Source: Bacteroidales bacterium UBA4070 | GTDB taxonomy: Bacteria > Bacteroidota > Bacteroidia > Bacteroidales > VadinHA17 | Reading direction: 5' to 3' | Assembly (NCBI GenBank): GCA_002383485.1 | Contig: DFYY01000037.1 | Location: forward strand, 145,190 to 156,728 | DNA length: 11,539 nucleotides | Part shown: piece by piece, positions 1-5,792 of the stretch | How the letters are laid out: each line of letters begins with the position of its first letter | Position numbering within the stretch: the stretch's first letter is position 1 | Notes under the pieces: model-generated | What the model saw: only the letters and a program-made list of their open reading frames with translations | Databases searched by the model: none | What the model was told of the DNA's origin: nothing | Translations under genes and position numbers: made by a program

Positions 1-96
1 AGAGAGCAGGAAGAGCACTTGAAGGGGCTGCAGGCTGCGGGAAGAGAGCAGGAGGAGCACCTGAAGGGGCATACCGGGCATACCGGGCAGGCCGGG
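1..96 (+). repeat. In-frame 42-bp and 9-bp tandem repeats within ubiX
   Basis: Bases 1-27 and 43-69 are direct copies (25 of 27 identical), a period of 42 bp or 14 codons, each encoding REQEEHLKG. They are followed by a nested 9-bp repeat at 70-78, 79-87 and 88-96 (cataccggg twice, then caggccggg), encoding HTG HTG QAG. Both periods are multiples of three, so the frame is kept. More copies may lie to the left of the window. Confidence 0.9.
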
Positions 97-615
97 AAAG
101 TGTGGCAGCCGCACCAGCTGCCGGAGCGGCCTGCAGAGATTGCCGTCATCCTCACCGGCAACGCCGAGGAGATAATGCTCTACGAGACCGGCGCCGGATA
201 TAAACCATCAGGCACCGAAAAGCTGTGGAACAACCAGGACTTCAATGCACCTTTCGCCTCCGGCTCATCATCCTATGACACAATGATAATCTGTCCTGCC
301 TCGATGGGAATGGTGGGGCGCATCGCCCACGGCGTCTCCGATGACCTCATCACCAGGGCGGCAGACGTGATGCTGAAAGAGCGTCGCCGGCTGATACTGG
401 TGCCCCGCGAGACACCCTACAGCCTCATACATATAAATAATATGGAGCTGCTGACCGAGGCCGGCGCCGTCATCTGCCCGGCAACACCCTCCTTCTACAG
501 CCGCCCGCAGACAATTGATGACCTGGTGATGACGGTAATTGACAGGGTTCTGACACTGGCAGGATTCACAATTGATACTTACAGGTGGAACGAGAAGGAG
601 AGCACACAAGAGTGA
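1..615 (+). CDS. ubiX: UbiX-type flavin prenyltransferase, 5' end missing
   Basis: Flavin prenyltransferases join a dimethylallyl group to FMN to make the prenyl-FMN cofactor used by UbiD-family decarboxylases in the cytoplasm. The reading frame is open to the left edge, so the true start and the N-terminal FMN-binding GASG motif lie outside. The visible part matches the family well: AVILTGNAEEIMLYE (second strand and helix), FASGSSSYDTMIICPASMG, IAHGVSDDLITRAADV, LKERRRLILVPRETP, PATPSFYSRPQTIDDLV and the C-terminal TYRW. The residues equivalent to Lys129, Arg139, Glu140, Tyr169 and Arg185 of the Pseudomonas enzyme are all present, so activity is expected. The first 44 visible codons are unusual: they hold two copies of a 14-residue repeat and a Gly-rich stretch where the family has only the first helix and its loop. 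A TTG at 19 could be read as a start but lies inside the repeat and would remove the FMN site, so I reject it. Confidence 0.9.
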   Translation, partial: REQEEHLKGLQAAGREQEEHLKGHTGHTGQAGKVWQPHQLPERPAEIAVILTGNAEEIMLYETGAGYKPSGTEKLWNNQDFNAPFASGSSSYDTMIICPASMGMVGRIAHGVSDDLITRAADVMLKERRRLILVPRETPYSLIHINNMELLTEAGAVICPATPSFYSRPQTIDDLVMTVIDRVLTLAGFTIDTYRWNEKESTQE

Positions 616-689
616 CTCACAACTGATCTCCGCCAGGTGCGCCGGACAGGATTACTTAAACGGCAACTACTTATACCAGACATCTTCCC

Positions 690-1154
690 ATGGAACAAGA
701 AGTACTGCACAAAAGAATCAGATCGCTATTCCGCAGGCACCACCTGATGAGCATCGCCACCATCAGTGAGCAGGGGCCATGGTGCGCATCGTGCTTCTAT
801 GCCCGGGATGAGGAGAACAACACGCTGGTAATAACCACCGATCCCGCTACAAGGCACGGCGCGGAGTTCCGCAGCAATCCCCGGATTGCCGGTACTATCG
901 CCCTCGAGACGATGCGCGTCGGCCGCATCCGCGGTGCCCAGTTCACAGGCATCATCAGCGAACCCTCCGGCGATGACCTTCGCCGTGCGAAAAGCATCTA
1001 CCTCAGGCGCTTCCCTTACGCTGCCCTGGCAGAAATCCACCTGTGGGTCATAACCCCTGACCACATCAAACTCACAGATAACAGGCTGGGGTTCGGGAAA
1101 AAAATCATCTGGACATCAGGTGACAATCTGATCGAGCCTCCCGGCCAGATATAA
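690..1154 (+). CDS. UPF0306/YhbP-like flavin-binding-type split-barrel protein
   Basis: This 154-residue protein resembles E. coli YhbP (UPF0306), a member of the pyridoxamine-phosphate-oxidase-like split-barrel superfamily. Its substrate and reaction are unknown to me. Shared features are an N-terminal helix before HHLMSIATISEQGPWCASCFY, the TRHGAEFRSNPRIAGTI segment, IRGAQFTGII, RRFPYAALAEIHLW, and the family-defining TDNRLGFGKKIIW near the C-terminus. The length is usual for the family. The ATG at 690 is the natural start because the conserved fold begins soon after it; no strong Shine-Dalgarno is visible, which is common in Bacteroidota. It follows ubiX by 74 bp on the same strand and could be cotranscribed. 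The last 39 bases overlap the 3' end of the opposite-strand ATPase gene, so the tail after KKIIW is encoded by DNA shared with that gene. Confidence 0.85.
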   Translation: MEQEVLHKRIRSLFRRHHLMSIATISEQGPWCASCFYARDEENNTLVITTDPATRHGAEFRSNPRIAGTIALETMRVGRIRGAQFTGIISEPSGDDLRRAKSIYLRRFPYAALAEIHLWVITPDHIKLTDNRLGFGKKIIWTSGDNLIEPPGQI

Positions 1155-2477
1155 CGGGAGTGAAATCAGATTATAGATAAGCTCTTTCTTCCCCGGTAAA
1201 TTCACCCTGGCTGAAAGATCATTGCCTACCGACGGAGTATCAGCATTGAATCTGATACCTGTGGGTTTATTCTTTTCCGCCAGAAAGACATGCAGTGACT
1301 TCAGAGTTCCTCTTTTACCGGATTTTATTTCAACGGGATAAACCCTGTTCCCAACCTGGTACAGGCAGTCAATTTCCGCATTTGAATTCTTCGCTTCCCG
1401 GATCCAGTAGTACAATTGCTGCTCGCTGTAGGGTTGTCCGCTGGCAAGCAATTCCTGGAAAACAAACTGCTCTGCCATCGCCCCCTCAAATTCTGTTGCC
1501 AGGTTTTTGATATCCAAAAGTTTAATGCCTGCAATATGACCCAGAATCCCGATATCGAAAAATAAAGGTTTGAATACGTCATTGTCCTGCAACCGCGACA
1601 GTGGCACCTCAGAAGATCTAGTGTGCCTGACGAGATGAATTATCCGGCTCATTTCCAGTTTCAGCAAAGCATCCTTTAGCAAGGCTGACGGAACATTCCT
1701 GTTTACATTAACATATTTCACCTTTCTGCCGATGTTATTTGCCACGTAATGCAACACATCCCTCAAATGCTCCTGCTGTTTCCTTGTACCATATTTCGAA
1801 AAATCGTACTCTATCGAGGTAATCAATGAGGAATGGATCTTGTCTATGCCTGAGAGATCCCTGGTTTTAAGGTAATAATCTACTGCCTCGGGCATACCTC
1901 CTATGAAGAAGTATAACCGAAGCATCTCAAGAATCCGATTATGAATGGCCAGGCTGAAGTCTCCGTTAACAGTAAACCCGTTAATAAAGCCGAACAGCCC
2001 GTTTTCTCCAGCCTCCGTCAGAAATTCAGAAAAACTTAACGGGTACATATATGCAAAATCAAGCCTGCCGACAGGCATTGAATACTGCAATTCATTCAGA
2101 GTGTGATCAAGCAGGGAACCTGCACAGATAATATGCAATCCTGGTCTCTGTTCGTAAAAATAACGCAGAGCAGCGATTGCCCTGGGGCACGCCTGGATTT
2201 CATCAATGAATAACAGCGTATGCTCATCTTCAACAGGGACCTGGTACAGTACAGACAATTCATTCACTATCTGTTCAGGCCGTAGACTTTCAAACACTGA
2301 ATGGATATTCCTGTCCTGTTCCAGGTTAACCTTAAGCAGATAATGGTAATTCTCTCCGGCGAACTTCTCTATGCTGTATGTTTTTCCGACCTGGCGCGCA
2401 CCCCTTACCATTAAAGGCTTTCGGTTCCGGCTGGTTTTCCAGGTAAGAAAATAATCATCAATCTTCCTGTTCATCAT
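1116..2477 (-). CDS. AAA_14 ATPase with C-terminal DUF4143 domain
   Basis: This 453-residue protein has the classic two-part layout of an AAA_14 ATPase followed by DUF4143. The Walker A motif GARQVGKT is at residues 26-33, Walker B LLFIDEIQ has Asp92-Glu93, and AGSLL at 119-123 fits sensor 1. The C-terminal part carries an EID...PVEIKSG arrangement (Asp370, Glu383, Lys385), which resembles the core of PD-(D/E)xK nuclease-like folds. The family is widespread and often found in variable genome regions; its cellular role is not established and no toxin or defence partner is visible here. The start is one of two adjacent ATGs; the second (2472-2474) is better spaced from a GAGG at 2480-2483. The ending SLPLYLAGRL is typical, so the gene looks complete. 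Its base composition is plainly more AT-rich than ubiX, dnaG or the macroglobulin gene, suggesting horizontal acquisition. Confidence 0.92.
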   Translation of the reverse strand: MMNRKIDDYFLTWKTSRNRKPLMVRGARQVGKTYSIEKFAGENYHYLLKVNLEQDRNIHSVFESLRPEQIVNELSVLYQVPVEDEHTLLFIDEIQACPRAIAALRYFYEQRPGLHIICAGSLLDHTLNELQYSMPVGRLDFAYMYPLSFSEFLTEAGENGLFGFINGFTVNGDFSLAIHNRILEMLRLYFFIGGMPEAVDYYLKTRDLSGIDKIHSSLITSIEYDFSKYGTRKQQEHLRDVLHYVANNIGRKVKYVNVNRNVPSALLKDALLKLEMSRIIHLVRHTRSSEVPLSRLQDNDVFKPLFFDIGILGHIAGIKLLDIKNLATEFEGAMAEQFVFQELLASGQPYSEQQLYYWIREAKNSNAEIDCLYQVGNRVYPVEIKSGKRGTLKSLHVFLAEKNKPTGIRFNADTPSVGNDLSARVNLPGKKELIYNLISLPLYLAGRLDQIVT

Positions 2478-2493
2478 TACCTCATTTATGGTT

Positions 2494-2525
2494 TAAATAT
2501 AGTAACAAATATTGGATTTACAAAA
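2494..2525 (-). promoter_or_regulatory. Predicted Bacteroidota-type promoter of the ATPase gene
   Basis: Read on the minus strand, TTTTG (2525-2521) and TATATTTA (2501-2494) are separated by exactly 19 bp. This fits the Bacteroidota consensus of TTTG, about 19-21 bp, TAnnTTTG, with one mismatch in the -7 box. Transcription would begin around 2487, leaving a leader of only about ten bases before the start codon. This is a pattern match only. Confidence 0.5.
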
Positions 2526-2584
2526 CTATACATTCATTCACTATTGGATTTCATGTATTATATGCAATTTATACAATTGGATTA
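2510..2584. repeat. Three TATTGGATTT-like boxes at 32-33 bp spacing
   Basis: TATTGGATTT occurs at 2510-2519 and 2542-2551, and a third copy, AATTGGATTA (8 of 10), at 2575-2584. The shared core ATTGGATT starts at 2511, 2543 and 2576. The spacing is close to three helical turns, so all boxes would face the same side of the DNA. The first box lies between the -33 and -7 elements of the predicted ATPase promoter, a usual place for an operator. The rest of the 2478-2657 spacer is AT-rich with no gene visible. Confidence 0.45.
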
Positions 2585-2657
2585 TAAAGAATCATTATCA
2601 GGTGAAGCACTCAGCAGAGTTCATGACAATCGCCTTTTTTAGTACCTTTATCCTCCC

Positions 2658-4637
2658 ATGATTGACCACTCCACCATAGAACGAATCTTCGATGCGGCAC
2701 AGATAACCGACGTCGTCTCCGAATTCGTTTCGCTAAAGCGAAGAGGGGTCAACTACCTGGGTCTCTGCCCGTTCCATAACGAGAAGACACCCTCCTTTAC
2801 CGTCTCGCCTGCCAAGGGAATCTTCAAGTGCTTCGGCTGCGGCAAGGGGGGCAACGCCGTCAACTTCATCATGGAGCACGAGCACCTCTCATACCCCGAG
2901 GCGCTCCGCTGGCTGGCGAAGAAATACCACATCGAGATAGAGGAGAAGGAGGTCACTCCTGAGGAACTGGCCAAACAGAACGAACGCGAGAGCATGCTCG
3001 TTGTCACCCAGTACGCCGCCCGCCTTTTTTCCGAAAACCTCTTCCACGGCCACGAGGGGATGACCCTCGGCTTATCATATTTCCGTGAGCGCGGTTTCGG
3101 CGATGCCATCCTTCGCAAGTTCGAGGTGGGTTACTGCAACGAGCGGCGCGATGACTTCACGAAGAAGGCCATTGCCGCGGGATATAAGTCGGACTACCTT
3201 GTGATGAGCGGCCTGACAATTGACAGGGAAGGTTATCTCTTTGACCGTTTCGCAGGGCGAATCATGTTCCCCATCCACTCCCTCTCCGGGCAGGTGCTGG
3301 GCTTTGGCGGCCGCATCATCAAAACCGACCCGAAGGCAGCCAAGTACGTCAACACGCCCGAGACCGAGATTTATCACAAGAGCCGCATTGTCTACGGCAT
3401 CTTCCAGGCACGCCAGGCTATCATCAAGGAGGACCGCTGTTACCTGGTGGAGGGATACACTGACGTCCTCTCAATGCACGAGTCAGGCGTGGAGAACGTG
3501 GTGGCATCGTCCGGCACCGCCCTGACGCAGGAGCAGATACGGCTCATCAAGCGGTTCACCCCAAACATCACGATGCTCTACGACGGCGACCCGGCCGGCA
3601 TCAAAGCCTCCATCCGCGGTACCGACATGGTCCTCGAGGAGGGGATGAACGTCCGCATCGTCATGCTGCCCGACGGTGAGGACCCCGACTCCTGGTCCAG
3701 GAAAACATCAGACGAGGAGTTCAAACGCTACCTGAAGGAGAACGAGACCGACTTTATAAAGTTCAAAACCAGGCTCTTGCTTGATGAGGCGCAGAGCGAT
3801 CCCGTCAGACGCGCCAACCTTGTCCGCGAGGTGGTTCGCTCCATAGCCGTCATCCCCGACCAGATCACCCGCACGGTCTATGTGAAAGAGTGCAGCACGC
3901 AGCTCAACATGCCCGAGGAGGTGATTCTCGACGAGGTCATGAAGCTGCGCAACCAGGACAGCTTCCGCAACCGCAACTCGTGGCCGGCACAGGACAGCGC
4001 TTCGGGAAGCCTGCAGGATATGCCGGGCACCGCCGCAACATCGACATCAACATCAGCATCGCAGCGGCAGCGCAAAAAGGAAGAGACATCATTCTACTCC
4101 GAGCGCGAGATCCTTCGCCTTCTGATCCGCTACGGCGCCGAGGTGCTCACCCGCGAGCTCGACAAGGAGACAGGCATCGAGACAATCACCACCGTAGCCG
4201 ATTACATCATCACAGAGATCAATGACGACGGGCTGAAGTTTGAAAATGAGCATTTCGCCGCGATGTTCGAGGAGATCGCCTTCAGCGTCGGGCAGGGGCT
4301 GATACCCGGAGACACCCATTTCGTTCATCATGCCAATCCCGTCATCAGCGCTCTGGTGGTTGATATGCTGACGGAGCAATACACCCTGAGCCGCATCTGG
4401 GGCAAGCACGGCGCATACGTCGAGACAGAGGAGATGAAGCTGAAGGAGATGGTCCCCGACGCGGTACTGAAGTTCAAGGGCGATAAGATCAAGGTGTTGC
4501 AGAAGGAGATACGCAGAGCGATGACGGAGGCCGGCGACGATGACGAGAAGGTCGCCGCCCTCCAGGAGCAGTACAAGGCGATGACCTCGCTGCAGAAAAA
4601 AATATCCACCGGCCTCGGCGGCAGGCTGATTATCTGA
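2658..4637 (+). CDS. dnaG: DNA primase DnaG
   Basis: DnaG makes the RNA primers for DNA replication at the fork, together with the DnaB helicase. The 659-residue protein has all three parts. The N-terminal CHC2 zinc finger uses Cys37, His40, Cys58 and Cys61. The catalytic core includes YFRERGFGDAILRKFEVGY and KYVNTPETEIYHKSR, then a TOPRIM centre with Glu265 in VEGYTDVL and Asp309/Asp311 in YDGDPAG, followed by DGEDPDSW. A Ser/Thr/Gln-rich linker (roughly 440-480) leads to a divergent C-terminal helicase-binding domain starting near SEREILRLLIRYG. The phrase NETDFIKFKTRLLL and the overall length fit Bacteroidota primases. The ATG at 2658 places the zinc finger at the normal distance. A TACCTTTA at 2643-2650 resembles a -7 box and would give an almost leaderless mRNA, but no good -33 box accompanies it. 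Neighbours do not include rpsU or rpoD. Confidence 0.97.
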   Translation: MIDHSTIERIFDAAQITDVVSEFVSLKRRGVNYLGLCPFHNEKTPSFTVSPAKGIFKCFGCGKGGNAVNFIMEHEHLSYPEALRWLAKKYHIEIEEKEVTPEELAKQNERESMLVVTQYAARLFSENLFHGHEGMTLGLSYFRERGFGDAILRKFEVGYCNERRDDFTKKAIAAGYKSDYLVMSGLTIDREGYLFDRFAGRIMFPIHSLSGQVLGFGGRIIKTDPKAAKYVNTPETEIYHKSRIVYGIFQARQAIIKEDRCYLVEGYTDVLSMHESGVENVVASSGTALTQEQIRLIKRFTPNITMLYDGDPAGIKASIRGTDMVLEEGMNVRIVMLPDGEDPDSWSRKTSDEEFKRYLKENETDFIKFKTRLLLDEAQSDPVRRANLVREVVRSIAVIPDQITRTVYVKECSTQLNMPEEVILDEVMKLRNQDSFRNRNSWPAQDSASGSLQDMPGTAATSTSTSASQRQRKKEETSFYSEREILRLLIRYGAEVLTRELDKETGIETITTVADYIITEINDDGLKFENEHFAAMFEEIAFSVGQGLIPGDTHFVHHANPVISALVVDMLTEQYTLSRIWGKHGAYVETEEMKLKEMVPDAVLKFKGDKIKVLQKEIRRAMTEAGDDDEKVAALQEQYKAMTSLQKKISTGLGGRLII

Positions 4638-4718
4638 CCGCTGGCTCTTCAATTCTTGATGGCCTACAACCATCTGACTGCAGACTTTTTCTTAACTTGG
4701 TGCAAATTTCTGCAAACA

Positions 4719-5621
4719 ATGAGACAATTGCTGCCTTTAACCGTTGCCCTGTGCACCTTGATATGCATCACCGCATCGTGCAACAGGACAGAAAAGGTCA
4801 CGAAGGCACCCGCACCCGTCTTCTCCACATACCTGCCCGACTCCCCCGCAGACACCACCCGCGCAAGAGAGATATACTACGGCCTCCTCACACCTGTCGA
4901 GGTATGCAACATATTCGAACGGCTTGGCGTCCCGTTCAATGACACAATCATCCTGCCCCCCGAAAACCGCGATCTGTACATGAGCAGCTACAAGGCCGCC
5001 ATGAACCTCGGCGTCTACGGCGTTGATATGGGCTATATTAAGCTCTTCGGCATCAACAGGCAGACAATGAACTACTTCAGCACAATCAAAACACTCAGCA
5101 ACAGGCTCAACATGCCTGACACATTTATCTCCGACGCCATCCGCAGCCTCAATTCAGACATGAGCAACGCCGACTCGGTCACAATGCTGATGAATGACGC
5201 CTACGCGAAGATCGACGAGCACCTGCGCCAGGAAGGGAGCGAGGGAACCCTCGGGCTGATGCTTATGGGAGGATGGATAGAGGCGATGTACCTCGCCACA
5301 CAGCTGGCTTATGACCCTGCAAACCCGGACCCGCAGGTGGTGGGCAAGATAGCCGAGCAGAAATACTCGCTCCTCTCCCTGCTCAGCTTCATGAAAAACT
5401 ATTACAGTGATCCGATGGTGGTCTTTTACACCAAGAAACTGAAGTATCTCAATCGCTGGTTTGATACGTTCGAGATTTATTATCAGCCGGGCGATGTCAC
5501 TGTTGACACGCTCCGGCAGGTCATCACCACAAAGGGAACGGAGATGACCGTCACCGTGGGGACGCTGAATGAGATACGTGATTACGTGGCGAGGCTCAGG
5601 GCCGAGATCACAGCGGTATGA
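4719..5621 (+). CDS. Lipoprotein of unknown function
   Basis: I do not recognise a named family. The 300-residue protein begins with a signal peptide (MRQLLPLTVALCTLICIT) and a lipobox TASC, giving a lipidated Cys21 after cleavage by signal peptidase II. An in-frame ATG at 4656 would add 21 residues ahead of the signal peptide, so the ATG at 4719 is chosen. The residues after Cys21 (NRTEKVTK) lack the acidic run that marks surface-exported Bacteroidota lipoproteins, so a periplasm-facing position is more likely. The mature part is mostly predicted helix, with segments such as LTPVEVCNIFERLGVPFN, MNLGVYGVDMGYIKLFG and LGLMLMGGWIEAMYLATQLA, and no catalytic motif. It lies 81 bp after dnaG and 171 bp before the macroglobulin gene, all on one strand. 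Its last codons (Ala-Glu-Ile-Thr-Ala-Val-stop) are the first copy of the tandem repeat that follows. Confidence 0.8.
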   Translation: MRQLLPLTVALCTLICITASCNRTEKVTKAPAPVFSTYLPDSPADTTRAREIYYGLLTPVEVCNIFERLGVPFNDTIILPPENRDLYMSSYKAAMNLGVYGVDMGYIKLFGINRQTMNYFSTIKTLSNRLNMPDTFISDAIRSLNSDMSNADSVTMLMNDAYAKIDEHLRQEGSEGTLGLMLMGGWIEAMYLATQLAYDPANPDPQVVGKIAEQKYSLLSLLSFMKNYYSDPMVVFYTKKLKYLNRWFDTFEIYYQPGDVTVDTLRQVITTKGTEMTVTVGTLNEIRDYVARLRAEITAV

Positions 5622-5702
5622 ACCGAGGCCCTTGTAATCACAGCGGCATGAACCGAGGCCTCCGAGATCACAGCGGTATGAACCGAGGCCCCTGTGATCA
5701 CA
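5601..5702 (+). repeat. 30-bp tandem repeat overlapping the lipoprotein stop codon
   Basis: Three full copies at 5601-5630, 5631-5660 and 5661-5690, and a partial fourth from 5691, share a core of ATCACAGCGG(T/C)ATGAACCGAGGCC (positions 8-30 of each unit). The period is exactly 30 bp. Copy 1 contains the last seven codons of the lipoprotein gene, including its TGA at 5619-5621, and each later full copy repeats that TGA in the same frame. Copies 1 and 3 contain a small inverted repeat, CGGT-ATGA-ACCG (5614-5625 and 5674-5685), and GAGGCCTC at 5655-5662 is a perfect palindrome. Confidence 0.92.
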
Positions 5703-5756
5703 GAAGCCAGGCAGGGTCTGTAAGACAACAGAAGCCCGGCAGGGTCTGTGAGTGAA
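5701..5756 (+). repeat. Second tandem repeat, two 28-bp copies
   Basis: Positions 5701-5728 and 5729-5756 match at 24 of 28 bases and both contain GGCAGGGTCTGT. They directly follow the 30-bp array and begin with the same ATCACAG/ACAG junction sequence, so the two repeat types are fused head to tail. No protein gene is visible here. Confidence 0.85.
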
Positions 5757-5792
5757 CAATGCATTCTGAAGGTAACTATAAACACTTATACT

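Noticed and set aside
19..21. TTG as the start codon of the ubiX gene
   Set aside because: It lies inside the tandem repeat; the frame is open to the left edge and starting here would omit the essential N-terminal FMN-binding motif.
2510..2584. Possible CRISPR-like array because of evenly spaced repeats
   Set aside because: The repeated element is only 8-10 bases, the number of copies is three, the last copy is degenerate and no cas gene is present.
2655..4637. A macromolecular-synthesis operon (rpsU-dnaG-rpoD)
   Set aside because: Neither rpsU nor rpoD is next to dnaG; the neighbours are the ATPase and a lipoprotein.
4089..4673. A 194-codon minus-strand open frame opposite the dnaG 3' end
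   Set aside because: It is the shadow of a GC-rich coding strand; the dnaG frame is strongly supported and this protein has no recognisable motif.
5748..5750. GTG as the start of the macroglobulin gene
   Set aside because: It would put 15 residues, encoded partly by the repeat array, ahead of a complete lipoprotein signal peptide that starts at the ATG at 5793.
5601..5756. CRISPR array in the 30-bp repeats
   Set aside because: The copies are directly contiguous, with no unique spacers between them.
5582..5785. A 67-codon minus-strand frame with ASVHTAVI-type repeats, resembling a small repeat protein
   Set aside because: The repeats come from the 30-bp array. No ribosome binding site or promoter supports it.
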